From the NCBI RefSeq assembly GCF_001679925.1, contig NZ_LYUZ01000082.1, positions 57,310 to 111,006 of the forward strand: 53,697 nucleotides of DNA, given 5' to 3'. Numbering within the stretch: the stretch's first letter is position 1; every line of letters starts with the position of its first letter. Below, piece after piece: positions 24,958 to 33,627 of this stretch. The DNA is from Leisingera sp. JC1. Lineage in GTDB: Bacteria > Pseudomonadota > Alphaproteobacteria > Rhodobacterales > Rhodobacteraceae. The notes under the pieces are model-generated. The model was not told the origin of the DNA. It made no database searches and saw only the letters and a program-made list of their open reading frames with translations. The position numbers were made by a program, and so were the translations under genes.

Positions 24958-25608
24958 TCACGGTTCCACGCTGAGACCGTCGACTACGCTGCTGACGCCA
25001 GGCACCGCCCAGGCAGCTCGTCGGGCGGCATCCCGTTCGGCCTCGGTGCGCACTCGCCCGGTCAATGTGACCGCGCGGTCGTCGATATTGATCTGAATGC
25101 CCTTGGCCTCCCTGGCGGCGTCGCGCCGCAGGGCGGTTTCAATGCTCATCCGAACGTTTGTGTGGCTGACTGCGGAGGTGATCCCGATTTGGTTGATGAT
25201 TTGCTTTACACCTGAAACCTTCTGAACCGCCCGTTCGGCCGCGGCTTTCTCAAAGCTCCAGCCGGCCTGTCCGGTGAGGGTCAGAACGCCGTGCTCGACC
25301 TCGACCTTGACCGTGTCCTTGGGGACCGAGTCGCCCCAGCGCAGTGCCTCAACCGCACGCCTGGCGATTTCATCGTCAGCGTCCAGATGCTCACCGATGG
25401 GCCGCACTTCAATTTCCATCACGACAGCGCGCACGCCGCTGACGCGTTTGACGGTCTTGCCGATTGCCTGTTTCTGCGCGCCGGTTGGAACATGGCCGGT
25501 GAGGGTCGCGATCCCATCCTCCACGGAGACGCCGATTGAGGCCGCGTCGATGCTGGGGACGAGGTCCAGTTCCTCGATGATTTCCCGTCTGAGTGTGGTG
25601 TCTTTCAT
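24958..25608 (-). CDS. Triple BON-domain protein
   Basis: The 216-residue product has three BON domains (about 5-70, 80-145, 150-215). Each carries the pattern of a VxxGxxxLxG strand and a VxGVxxVxxxI end (DGIATLTGHV, HGVLTLTGQA, DRAVTLTGRV). BON domains often bind membranes or lipids. No signal peptide is seen, so it may be cytoplasmic, like the OsmY-related BON proteins found near Usp genes. The start at 25608 is preferred to the much longer open frame because of the MKDTTLRREI opening and the regulatory box upstream. Confidence 0.82.
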   Translation of the reverse strand: MKDTTLRREIIEELDLVPSIDAASIGVSVEDGIATLTGHVPTGAQKQAIGKTVKRVSGVRAVVMEIEVRPIGEHLDADDEIARRAVEALRWGDSVPKDTVKVEVEHGVLTLTGQAGWSFEKAAAERAVQKVSGVKQIINQIGITSAVSHTNVRMSIETALRRDAAREAKGIQINIDDRAVTLTGRVRTEAERDAARRAAWAVPGVSSVVDGLSVEP

Positions 25609-25682
25609 GGCTGGATTCCCGAACGCACCGCAGCGCCTTTCGCCGCGGTGACACCAGTATGAGCCATTTGCCGGAAGTTTCA

Positions 25683-25696
25683 TTGATGGCGGGCAA
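25683..25696 (-). promoter_or_regulatory. FNR/CRP-type box, imperfect, with -10
   Basis: The minus-strand reading is TTGCC-N4-ATCAA. CATACT (25656-25661) follows after 21 bases. It is centred about 80 bp before the BON start and 80 bp before the divergent LysR start. Confidence 0.6.
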
Positions 25697-25767
25697 GACT
25701 TGTGTCTCCGCGCTTCGGGACACGGGAAGCTTCTGTTAGACTGTATCGCCCGCATTGGAGATGAGCC

Positions 25768-26652
25768 ATGGATATCGAACTGGCACGGACCTTTCTGGCT
25801 GTGGCCGAAACCGGCAGCTTTCTGGAGGCCGCCAAGCGGGTGCATGTGGCTCAGTCGACCGTCAGCCTGCGCATCCGTGCGCTGGAACAGCAGCTGGGGC
25901 GGAGCCTGTTTGACCGCAGCAAGACTGGGGCAGCGCTGACAGAGGCCGGGCGGCATTTTCAGCGCCATGCGCAGACATTGGCGCGGACTTGGATGCAGGC
26001 CAAACTGGATGCGGCGCTGCCTGCTGGGATGGAGACGGTGCTGGCGGTCGGGGCGCCCCCCAGCCTGTGGGACGGGTTCCTGACTGGAGCCTTGCCGGGT
26101 CTGCGGCGGGCGCTCCCAGAAGTGGCAGTGCGGGCATCAGCCATGGCGTCTGACGCTCTTGTCCAACTGTTCGGCCAAGGCGGACTGGACCTGATGGTCG
26201 CCTACCGTCCTCAAGCGGCGGCGGGGCTGGCGGTGGAGCAGCTGTTCGAGGATGAATTTGTGCTGGTCAGCAGCGACCCGGACACCAGCACGGATCCGTT
26301 CGGCACCGAGTATGTGCTGGTCGACTGGGGGCCGGAATTTCGCGCCGATCACCTGCTGGTCTTGCCGGACATTCGCACGCCGGGGTTGCAGCTGGATATC
26401 GGAACGCTGGCCTTGCAGCACCTGCGGAACGTGCCGGCCTCCGCCTACTTTCCTAAACGGCTGGTTGCGGCGGATCTGAGGGCGGGCTGGCTGCGCCGGA
26501 TCGAAGGGGCGCCGCGGTTTGGCTATTCGGCCTATGCCGTGATCAGTGAAGGTCAACGCGGTGAGTATGCGGGGCAGGCGGTGCAATTTTTGCGGCAGTA
26601 TGCCCTCGGTGGCGGAACCGTGGAGCGGGATGAGGCGGTAGGTGGCGTGTAG
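25768..26652 (+). CDS. LysR-family regulator
   Basis: The 294-residue product has an N-terminal winged helix (FLAVAETGSFLEAAKRVHVAQSTVSLRIRALEQQLG) and a C-terminal periplasmic-binding-like effector domain. GGAGATGAGCC precedes the ATG. It diverges from the BON-SPW2 operon, a common LysR arrangement, so it may regulate that operon or itself. The effector is unknown. Confidence 0.9.
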   Translation: MDIELARTFLAVAETGSFLEAAKRVHVAQSTVSLRIRALEQQLGRSLFDRSKTGAALTEAGRHFQRHAQTLARTWMQAKLDAALPAGMETVLAVGAPPSLWDGFLTGALPGLRRALPEVAVRASAMASDALVQLFGQGGLDLMVAYRPQAAAGLAVEQLFEDEFVLVSSDPDTSTDPFGTEYVLVDWGPEFRADHLLVLPDIRTPGLQLDIGTLALQHLRNVPASAYFPKRLVAADLRAGWLRRIEGAPRFGYSAYAVISEGQRGEYAGQAVQFLRQYALGGGTVERDEAVGGV

Positions 26653-26670
26653 GGCACTGAAAAATATGAT

Positions 26671-26682
26671 GTATTCGAATAC
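26671..26682. promoter_or_regulatory. 12-bp palindrome upstream of groEL
   Basis: GTATTCGAATAC is a perfect palindrome about 108 bp before the groEL start. It is neither CIRCE nor a TTGAC box. It could be an operator for a dimeric regulator. Confidence 0.3.
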
Positions 26683-26784
26683 TCGATAACATCGGTGAGA
26701 AAAAATCATCACTGAAGCGCTTTTACAGATCAGGCGCATGGCACATTTTCGCGGGACGAGACAACTTTTGGCTGGATCAGTCCC

Positions 26785-28416
26785 ATGAGTGCGAAAGACA
26801 TCATTTTTTCCGAGAACGCCCGGCACCGTATGCTGGGCGGTGTAAATGTTCTTGCCGATGCGGTGAACGCGACGCTGGGTCCTCGCGGCCGTAACGTGCT
26901 GATCGAAAAAAGCTTTGGAGCGCCGCGCTCGACCAAAGACGGCGTGTCCGTTGCCAAGTCCATTGAGTTGCCGGACCTGGTGGAAAACACTGGTATCCGG
27001 CTGATCCGCGAAGTGGCGGAGCGCACTGCCAAGCTGGCAGGCGACGGCACGTCCACTGCCACTGTCCTGGCCCGCTCCATCCTGCGCGAAGGCTGCAAGG
27101 CGGTTGCAGCAGGGATGAACCCGATGGACGTGAAGCGCGGAATTGACCGCGGCGCCGAAGCCTTGGTGGAAGCGTTGACGGGTCTGTCGCGCCCGGTGAA
27201 CACCAGCGCGCAAATCACACAGGTTGCAACCATTGCTTCCAATGGCGACACCGAGGCCGGGCAAATTCTGACCGAAGCGATGGAGCGGGTAGGGAGAACC
27301 GGGGTGATCACCATCGAGGAGGCCAAGTCGCGCGAAACCCGGTTGGAAACGGTGGAGGGAATGCAATTTGATCGCGGTTACCTTTCCCCTTATTTCATCA
27401 CCGAGGCGGACAGCCTCAGCGTGGAGTTGGAAGCGCCGTTCATCCTTCTGTTTGACAAGAAAATCTCAAATCTAGCGCCGTTTATTCCGGTGCTGGAGGC
27501 GGTGATCAAACACGGAAAGCCGGTACTGGTGATTGCCGAGGATGTGGATGGGGAGGCACTGGCGGCTCTGGTTGTCAACAAGCTGCGCGGCAGCCTGCAA
27601 TGCGCTGCGGTGAAGGCGCCCGGTTTTGGCGACCGCCGCAAGGAGATGCTGCAGGACATTGCAGTGCTGACCGGAGCCACAGTCATTTCCGCCGATTTGG
27701 GTATGAAGCTAGAGAATGTCACGCTGGACATGCTGGGGCAGGCGGCGCGGGTTATGGTCAGCAAGGATGACACCACACTAGTCGGCGGCGGCGGTGCCAA
27801 ACCGGAAATAGAGGCGCGCTGCAAAGCGATCCGGCAGCAGATCGAAGAAACAAAGTCTGACTATGACCGAGAAAAGCTGGAGGAGCGGCTGGCGAAGCTG
27901 AGCGGCGGTGTCGCGATTGTCCAGGTCGGCGGTGCCAGCGAAGCGGAGGTTAAGGAGCGCAAGGACCGGATCGAGGATGCGCTGCATGCCACCCGCGCGG
28001 CGACCGAGGAAGGGATTGTGCCGGGCGGCGGCGCAGCGCTGCTCTATGCGGCGCGGGCGCTGGATGGGCTGGAAGCCGCAAACGGCGATATGCGGGCTGG
28101 CATTGCCATCATCCGCAAAGCGGCGGCAGAGCCGGTGCGCCGGATTATCCGTAATGCGGGCAAGGACGAAGCGCTGATCGCAGGCAAGCTGCTGGAGAAG
28201 AACGACACCGCCTGGGGCTACGATGCGCAGAATGACTGTTTGGCCGACATGTTCGAGGCGGGGATCGTGGATCCTGCCAAGGTGGTGCGGATCGCCTTGC
28301 AAAACGCAGTGTCGGTTGCCGGTCTCATGATGACCACCGAAGCGGTGGTGGTGGACCATCCCAAGGCGGCAGCGCACTCCGCTTATCCGGGTGGCTTGGA
28401 CGGTATGGATTTCTAA
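26785..28416 (+). CDS. groEL: GroEL chaperonin paralog without adjacent GroES
   Basis: The 543-residue product is a full-length Hsp60. ATP-site motifs are present ([23 protein letters not shown], where S replaces a usual T, and [15 protein letters not shown]), with the hinge [11 protein letters not shown]. The C-terminus ends [10 protein letters not shown], without a long GGM tail. GroEL folds proteins with a GroES lid; no groES is nearby, so a chromosomal GroES must serve. It is probably a secondary stress chaperonin. The regulator is unknown; no CIRCE or TTGAC box is seen upstream. Confidence 0.95.
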   Translation: MSAKDIIFSENARHRMLGGVNVLADAVNATLGPRGRNVLIEKSFGAPRSTKDGVSVAKSIELPDLVENTGIRLIREVAERTAKLAGDGTSTATVLARSILREGCKAVAAGMNPMDVKRGIDRGAEALVEALTGLSRPVNTSAQITQVATIASNGDTEAGQILTEAMERVGRTGVITIEEAKSRETRLETVEGMQFDRGYLSPYFITEADSLSVELEAPFILLFDKKISNLAPFIPVLEAVIKHGKPVLVIAEDVDGEALAALVVNKLRGSLQCAAVKAPGFGDRRKEMLQDIAVLTGATVISADLGMKLENVTLDMLGQAARVMVSKDDTTLVGGGGAKPEIEARCKAIRQQIEETKSDYDREKLEERLAKLSGGVAIVQVGGASEAEVKERKDRIEDALHATRAATEEGIVPGGGAALLYAARALDGLEAANGDMRAGIAIIRKAAAEPVRRIIRNAGKDEALIAGKLLEKNDTAWGYDAQNDCLADMFEAGIVDPAKVVRIALQNAVSVAGLMMTTEAVVVDHPKAAAHSAYPGGLDGMDF

Positions 28417-28531
28417 CGCGGCCTTGCGGCTTCCGGTGCAGCAGACTGAAGCCTTGTGGTGAAGTTGCAGCCGGGCGGCACTGCCTTTCGATGGTTTGTT
28501 TCCGCTGCCGCTCAGACAGAATGAGAAAAAC

Positions 28532-29905
28532 ATGGCCGATACCAGGACAGACCCCGGCAACGTGAACGAGGCCGAAGATCGGCTCAACCGGGCACTGGCG
28601 GAGCGGGACGGTGCGGCGCTGGCAGAGGTGCTGGAGCCGCTTGCACTTAGTGATGCGCTGCGAGAGCTGACCAACCTTCCGCCAGAGGACCGGAGCCTTG
28701 CGCTGTCGCTGCTTCCTGCTGCGCGGGCTGCGGAAATCGTCGAGGAAGCCCCGAACGAGCTGGCTGCCAGCCTCGTGGTGGGGTTGGAATCCGGGACCGC
28801 CGCCGGGATCATTGATGAACTGGGTTCGAACATCAGGGCCGATGTGATCGGCGGTCTTGATGATACGGAGGCGGAGGCTATTCTGGCTCGTTTGACGCCG
28901 GCTGATGCAGCTGACGTCAGGCGTCTTTCAAGTTACGAAGGCCACGTCGCCGGCGGTCTTATGGCAGCAGAGGCCTTCACGTTTCAGGAATCTGACAAGG
29001 TCGGCGATGTCTTGCGGCGTTTCGTTTCGGATTCCGAGGATTTCGAACGGTATCGTGGTCAGCACCCCTATGTGGTCAATTCCAGCGGCGTTCCTGTAGG
29101 AGTGGTTTCGCTGCGACGGCTGCTGACTACCCGCCGGGGGGCCAGCCTGACGGAGATCATGACAGCGCCGCTGACTGTTCCGGCCAACACGCCGCTGGAG
29201 GAGCTTCAGGATATTTTCAATGAACATCCGTTTCTGGGGCTTCCGATTGTGGAGGAGGGCGGTGTGCTGGCTGGTGTGGTCTCGCGCTCTGCCGTGGATG
29301 AGGCGCTGCTTTCGCGGGCTGAGACGGAGAACCTGCGGCGGCAAGGGGTGTTTGGAGACGAACTGCGGACGATGCCGTTGAAACTGCGCGCTCGCCGGCG
29401 ACTGCAATGGCTGTCGGCAAATATCGTTCTCAACGTCATCGCTGCGAGCGTTATTGCAGCCTACGAGGAGACCCTGGCGGCGGTGATTGCTATTGCTGTC
29501 TTTCTGCCAATGGTTTCGGACATGAGCGGCTGCTCCGGCAATCAGGCTGTTGCAGTCAGCATGCGCGAGCTTTCTCTGGGTTTGGCACGTCCCGCTGATG
29601 TCTGGCGTATTTGGAAGAAAGAAGCGGCAGTTGGTGTGATCAACGGGATTGTTCTTGGTATCCTGATCGGGCTTGTGGCCTGGGGCTGGAAGGGCAATCC
29701 GTTTTTGGGGCTTGTGATCGGCGGGGCGCTGGCTCTGAACACTTTTGTGGCTGTGTCAATCGGCGGTATCGTTCCCTTGGTGCTGAAACGTGCCGGCCAG
29801 GACCCTGCTGCCGCCAGCGGGCCGTTGCTGACCACGATCACCGACATGGCCGGGTTTTTCCTGGTCCTCAGCTTTGCTAGCGCGATGATGCCGTTCCTGG
29901 TATGA
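28532..29905 (+). CDS. mgtE: MgtE-family magnesium transporter
   Basis: The 457-residue product has an N-terminal superhelical MgtE_N domain (LTNLPPEDRSLALSLLP repeats). Two CBS domains follow (about 130-255), then five membrane helices with the pore motif MVSDMSGCSGNQAVAVSMREL, where MgtE usually has PxxxGxxGNQ. The CBS and N domains gate the channel by magnesium. The start at 28532 has a weak ribosome site. It follows groEL by 115 bp. Confidence 0.88.
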   Translation: MADTRTDPGNVNEAEDRLNRALAERDGAALAEVLEPLALSDALRELTNLPPEDRSLALSLLPAARAAEIVEEAPNELAASLVVGLESGTAAGIIDELGSNIRADVIGGLDDTEAEAILARLTPADAADVRRLSSYEGHVAGGLMAAEAFTFQESDKVGDVLRRFVSDSEDFERYRGQHPYVVNSSGVPVGVVSLRRLLTTRRGASLTEIMTAPLTVPANTPLEELQDIFNEHPFLGLPIVEEGGVLAGVVSRSAVDEALLSRAETENLRRQGVFGDELRTMPLKLRARRRLQWLSANIVLNVIAASVIAAYEETLAAVIAIAVFLPMVSDMSGCSGNQAVAVSMRELSLGLARPADVWRIWKKEAAVGVINGIVLGILIGLVAWGWKGNPFLGLVIGGALALNTFVAVSIGGIVPLVLKRAGQDPAAASGPLLTTITDMAGFFLVLSFASAMMPFLV

Positions 29906-29925
29906 CACCTGTGTCTCCCGGCAAA

Positions 29926-30324
29926 TCATGCCGCGGATTCACTCCCTTGGCCCTGCGCCGCCCGTTGTGGCTCGCCTCCTAGGCGGAGCATTCCGCAAAG
30001 CCGCCCCTTTCCGTCCAGCACCGGCATTTGCCGGAACCGCCCGATCCCCATCAGAAATACCGCATCATCCAAAGGTTCATCGGCACTGCAATAGACTGGG
30101 TTGCGGGTCATAACTTCACCGGCGGTCACCGTGGCGGGGTCGCCGCCGGCTGCCAGCACCCGGATCACTATATCCCGGTCAGTGAGAATGCCTAGCAGGC
30201 AGTCCCTGCTGCCGATGACAACCGCACCCGTGTTCTGCTGCTGCATGATACGCGCGATACTGCGGATGGGAGTATTCGTCCCAGCGGTCGCAGTTGCACG
30301 TGACATGGCCTGCCTGACTATCAT
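29926..30324 (-). CDS. Tandem CBS-domain protein
   Basis: The 132-residue product has two CBS domains: MIVRQAMSRA, GAVVIGSRDCLLGILTDRDIVIRVL, and then EVMTRNPVYCSADEPLDDAV, MPVLDGKGRLCGMLRLG. Such stand-alone CBS pairs bind adenine nucleotides and report energy state. The start at 30324 is preferred to the longer open frame. A perfect box with a TATCCT -10 lies upstream. It faces mgtE end to end. Confidence 0.85.
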   Translation of the reverse strand: MIVRQAMSRATATAGTNTPIRSIARIMQQQNTGAVVIGSRDCLLGILTDRDIVIRVLAAGGDPATVTAGEVMTRNPVYCSADEPLDDAVFLMGIGRFRQMPVLDGKGRLCGMLRLGGEPQRAAQGQGSESAA

Positions 30325-30378
30325 AGCTGCACTCCTGTACTGAACGTTGGGAGGATAACCTTCCGGGCCGAAACGGCA

Positions 30379-30392
30379 TTGACCGCCGTCAA
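30379..30392 (-). promoter_or_regulatory. FNR/CRP-type box, perfect, with TATCCT -10
   Basis: TATCCT on the minus strand (30352-30357) follows after exactly 21 bases. The box is centred 61 bp before the CBS start. Same hexamer as at 19391. Confidence 0.78.
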
Positions 30393-30410
30393 CAGCCCGC
30401 GAACCGCCAG

Positions 30411-30710
30411 TCAGAGGTTTTCGTACCGGCCGAGCTGCCGCAGGAGATGTTCCCGCTGCTCCAGAAGGTCCAGCACCAGTGCCACGCCGGCGGCATTGAT
30501 ACCCAGATCGCAGCTGAGCCGCCGCGCCTTCTTGGCGCGGGTTATGGATAGGCCGTGGAAGCGCCAGTTCGCCGCTCCGGTGCCTTCGGGTTCCAGGACG
30601 CCTTGCTGCACCAGTTCCACGACCCAGCTCTCTTCGGCGCGGCAAAAACGGCATAATTGCTGCAGGGTAAGACTGTCGAGAATCTGGCTTTCCGGTGCGG
30701 TGGTTTTCAT
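30411..30710 (-). CDS. cbpM: Chaperone modulator CbpM
   Basis: The 99-residue product has the CbpM layout: LTLQQLCRFCRAEESWVVEL near the start, then GVLEPEG, and a C-terminal INAAGVALVLDLLEQREHL helix. CbpM binds the J domain of CbpA and dampens its DnaK stimulation. It begins 4 bp after the cbpA stop, so the two are one operon. Confidence 0.85.
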   Translation of the reverse strand: MKTTAPESQILDSLTLQQLCRFCRAEESWVVELVQQGVLEPEGTGAANWRFHGLSITRAKKARRLSCDLGINAAGVALVLDLLEQREHLLRQLGRYENL

Positions 30711-30714
30711 GCGC

Positions 30715-31647
30715 TTATCCCCCTATGCTGGCGCGCGGGTTGAACGGGATTTCCCGGGCCATTTGCTCAAACAGTCTGCGAGCGGCATCGGTCGTGACCT
30801 TCGGGTTTACTATCTTGAGAGTGGCGTAGATGTCGCCGGAGGGCGATCCTGGCAGCCCCTTGCCCCTAAGGCGAAGGATCTGGCCATTGCGGGCGTTGGG
30901 CGGCACTTTCACCGCGAGGCTGCCAACTGGCGCGGGCATACGGATTTTGCCGCCGAGAACCGCCTCCCAAGGCGCTAGCGGCAGATCGAGGTACAGATCC
31001 TTGCCGTCGGCCCGGTAAACCGGGTGGGGTGCAAAGAACACTTCCAGCAGAAGGTCGCCGGGCGGACCACCGCCGGGAGACTGCGGACCTTGGCCGGGCA
31101 GACGGATGTGCTGGCCTTCCACAATCCCCTTGGGGATATAGACCGGGATATCGCGGGACTTCAGCTGTACGGTCCCATCTTCGACTGCTACAGGGGTCTG
31201 CAGCGTCAGCACCCGGCTGCCGCCAGTGTAGGCGTCCGGGATATCGATCCGGATGCGGGCATGCTGGCTGGTGCTGCGTTCGTGCCTTGCCTTGGCAAAG
31301 GGCGAGGGCCGACGGAACAGGGTTTCGAAGAAGTCGCTGAAAACTTCGCCCCGATCAGTGCCGCCGCTGGTAAAGCGGAACCCCTGCTGCCAGCCTGGCG
31401 GCGGTGTGAAGGCCCCGCCGGAGGATTGTTGCTGCTGGTTCCAGAGCCGGTCATAGGCGGCGCGCCGCTCTGGATCCTTCAGCACCTCGTAAGCTTCGGT
31501 AATCTCCCGGAACCGCGTCTCGGCCTCGGGAGAGGCGTTGATGTCGGGATGAAACTGGCGCGCCAGTCTGCGGTAGGCTCGCTTGATCTCTTCGCTGCCG
31601 GCGTCCTTCTCCAACTCCAACGCCTGGTAATAATCCTTGAACTCCAT
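30715..31647 (-). CDS. cbpA: DnaJ-like co-chaperone CbpA
   Basis: The 310-residue product has an N-terminal J domain (YYQALELEKDAG to about residue 70) with the HPD motif in RQFHPDINAS. A glycine/proline-poor linker and two C-terminal substrate-binding domains follow (IRIDIPDAYTGGSRVLTLQ, DLYLDLPLAPWEAVLGG). There is no zinc-finger region, which is typical of CbpA rather than DnaJ. It partners DnaK and is followed by CbpM. The start at 31647 is MEFKDYY. A box lies 67 bp upstream. Confidence 0.92.
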   Translation of the reverse strand: MEFKDYYQALELEKDAGSEEIKRAYRRLARQFHPDINASPEAETRFREITEAYEVLKDPERRAAYDRLWNQQQQSSGGAFTPPPGWQQGFRFTSGGTDRGEVFSDFFETLFRRPSPFAKARHERSTSQHARIRIDIPDAYTGGSRVLTLQTPVAVEDGTVQLKSRDIPVYIPKGIVEGQHIRLPGQGPQSPGGGPPGDLLLEVFFAPHPVYRADGKDLYLDLPLAPWEAVLGGKIRMPAPVGSLAVKVPPNARNGQILRLRGKGLPGSPSGDIYATLKIVNPKVTTDAARRLFEQMAREIPFNPRASIGG

Positions 31648-31707
31648 GCCAGCGCCTCCGCTGCTCCGGTCCTTCCGCAACTGTGCCACACCGGCGCCGG
31701 GGGGCGA

Positions 31708-31721
31708 TTGACGGCCATCAA
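31708..31721. promoter_or_regulatory. FNR/CRP-type box between cbpA and hsp20
   Basis: TTGACGGCCATCAA is centred 67 bp before cbpA. The minus strand lacks a clear -10. On the plus strand CGACAT (31743-31748) follows after 21 bases, pointing to hsp20 with a leader of about 130 nt. Confidence 0.6.
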
Positions 31722-31786
31722 TGCCGTACAGCCGGGAATCTGCGACATATGTGCGGTACGCAGCTTGTCCCCATGACGGCTAGATG

Positions 31787-31857
31787 CAGCCGGAACTTTC
31801 CGGCTGACGCGGAACCTCCTTCAGCCGGGAAATCCGGCCAGGACAACCGGCTGAAGG
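31787..31857 (+). promoter_or_regulatory. Two hairpins in the hsp20 leader
   Basis: CAGCCGGAA/TTCCGGCTG (31787-31806) and CCTTCAGCCGG/CCGGCTGAAGG (31818-31828, 31847-31857) are both perfect. They share CAGCCGG/CCGGCTG, so alternative pairing is possible. The ribosome site AGAGGAG follows them. Confidence 0.4.
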
Positions 31858-31883
31858 ATCAATCGGACAGAGGAGCTTTGGGT

Positions 31884-32390
31884 ATGTCCAAGACATCGAA
31901 ACTTCCAGCCGGCAGGTCAGACGCCTCCTTACCAGCAAGTTGGATGGGCTTCAGCAGCCTGCGGGACGAGATTGACCGGATGTTTGCGGCCCTTGAGCCG
32001 ATGAATATGCTACAACGCGGCTTTTCTGACGGGGAACCTGTGGGCCGCGTGATGCAGCCGTTCCCTGCCATTGACGTGACTGAAGCAGAAGATGGCTACC
32101 AGGTTTCGGCAGAGCTGCCTGGTGTTGCATTGGAAGATATCGACATCAAACTGGCCAATGGAACCCTGACTATTCAGGGCGAAAAGACTGAGCAAAAGGA
32201 TGAGGCCGGCAAAGGGTATCACCTGAGCGAACGGCGCTGGGGGAAATTCCAGCGGCTACTGAGGGTGCCGGACAATGTGGATGAAGGCCGTATTGAGGCG
32301 CGCTATGCCAATGGGATACTGCTGGTGACGCTTCCCAAATCGGAAACAGCGCTTGCCGCAGAACGGACAATTGAAGTCAGTGCCGGCTGA
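31884..32390 (+). CDS. Small heat-shock protein Hsp20, first copy
   Basis: The 168-residue product has an alpha-crystallin domain from about residue 55 to 155 (FPAIDVTEAEDGYQVSAELP, then ANGTLTIQGEKTEQKDE and ANGILLVTLPKSE). The tail has an I-x-V (TIEVSAG), as in canonical oligomerising holdases. AGAGGAG precedes the ATG at 31884. The leader contains two hairpins. Divergent from cbpA. Confidence 0.9.
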   Translation: MSKTSKLPAGRSDASLPASWMGFSSLRDEIDRMFAALEPMNMLQRGFSDGEPVGRVMQPFPAIDVTEAEDGYQVSAELPGVALEDIDIKLANGTLTIQGEKTEQKDEAGKGYHLSERRWGKFQRLLRVPDNVDEGRIEARYANGILLVTLPKSETALAAERTIEVSAG

Positions 32391-32652
32391 ACCAGCCTGA
32401 GCACGGCAATGGTCCGCGGCGGGCATTGGGGATAGCAGGCCGTAAGGGGGAAAGGCGGGCTGCTGCCCGCCGCGGATCAGAAAATTGCGGTGAATGTTCC
32501 GTTGTTCCGGGAACGCGTTGCGCACAATTCTTTACAAAACAGTCTCTTCCTCAAAGCGGCTGGCAGGCGCAGACTGGCACTCCGCTGGCAGCGCTGCGCC
32601 GGTGAGTCGCGCCGTGTCTGCCTGGTTCATCCTGTCTGGGGGGAGAGCCGGA

Positions 32653-33489
32653 ATGCATTACGGGAAATTCACAGCCACTGCTTCTGCAGGGCGCTGCCGG
32701 GCGTGCCCGGTCAGCCACCTGGGTATTTGCGCAGCAGCGGGGGAGCAGGTCTCTGCTTCATTTTCAAGCCGGGCCCGTCTGGCCGGGTTCCGGGCGGGGG
32801 AAACGATTGTGCCGCAGGGCGAAAAGGCCGGGTACGGCGGCATCATCGTGGAAGGCGCGGTGAAAGTCGTAAGCATTACGGAAGCCGGCGCGGCGCATGT
32901 GCTGCAGCTGCTGCATCCAGGTGAATGGGTTGGTCCGGTGTTTCCGGAGCGGCCGGGCGTCGCCTGGGATGCCGCGAACGATGTCAAAATTTGCTGGATA
33001 GCGCTGCCTGCGCTGGAGGCGCTGATGCAGAAGGAACCCAAGCTGAGCCAGGCGCTGCTTACCGCTGCCACCCGCCAGTTGAATGCACAGTGGGACTGGG
33101 CAGTTCTGCTGCGCAGCGGCGGCACATTATGCAGGGTGGCCAGCTGGCTGCTGCGCCAAGCTAAGGAGGCAGGTGCTGAACAGGGCGGCTGCGGCCAAAG
33201 TGAGGTTGTAGTTATCGACCTGCGGCGCCGGGATTTGGCCTCATTGCTGGATATGACGGTGGAGACCCTGTGCCGGGCGCTGAGCCAACTGGAGCAGCGC
33301 CAAGCCATCGTTATGCTGACCCCGAAACAGGCTGCGATCAGCAATATGGGTGTGTTGCAGCAGATTGCGCGGAGCGAGCATGGTGCAGGGGAGGGGAAGG
33401 CAGAATTAGGTGGATCGCTTCCGCATAATTCCGAACTTGTGAAGCACTCGCCGTCTGCCGCCAGCGAAGCTTCCAGTAGCGGCGCTTGA
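32653..33489 (+). CDS. FNR-type transcription regulator with four cysteines
   Basis: The 278-residue product has a Cys motif near the N-terminus (C15, C18, C26 in GRCRACPVSHLGIC) and a central C114 (VKICWIAL), the pattern of an oxygen-sensing 4Fe-4S FNR. A cyclic-nucleotide-like sensor domain and a dimer helix follow, then a helix-turn-helix (RRRDLASLLDMTVETLCRAL). In E. coli FNR the recognition residues are E209, S212 and R213; here they are E204, C207 and R208. A 30-residue polar tail is extra. The start at 32653 follows GGAGAG. It is the likely regulator of the TTGAC boxes. Confidence 0.85.
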   Translation: MHYGKFTATASAGRCRACPVSHLGICAAAGEQVSASFSSRARLAGFRAGETIVPQGEKAGYGGIIVEGAVKVVSITEAGAAHVLQLLHPGEWVGPVFPERPGVAWDAANDVKICWIALPALEALMQKEPKLSQALLTAATRQLNAQWDWAVLLRSGGTLCRVASWLLRQAKEAGAEQGGCGQSEVVVIDLRRRDLASLLDMTVETLCRALSQLEQRQAIVMLTPKQAAISNMGVLQQIARSEHGAGEGKAELGGSLPHNSELVKHSPSAASEASSSGA

Positions 33490-33541
33490 TCAGCCAAAAC
33501 CTGCTGGAGCTCGACCGGGCAGGGCAGGAACCGGTCGGCCT

Positions 33542-33555
33542 ATGACCGCTGTCAA
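33542..33555 (+). promoter_or_regulatory. FNR/CRP-type box, one mismatch
   Basis: ATGAC-N4-GTCAA, centred 79 bp before the 33628 start. The -10 is unclear; CATACT lies farther downstream at 33594. Confidence 0.5.
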
Positions 33556-33627
33556 TGCCCCGCCGGCAGGGATGTGGTTTGGGTGGCCTTGTTCATACTA
33601 TTGCGGAGCAAAACCACGGAGGGTGTC

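Noticed and set aside
26653-26784. CIRCE element before groEL
   Set aside because: No TTAGCACTC-N9-GAGTGCTAA-like sequence; only a different 12-bp palindrome.
31722-31883. ROSE-type RNA thermometer before hsp20
   Set aside because: The typical SD-pairing hairpin with a U-rich strand is not seen; the hairpins are upstream of the ribosome site.
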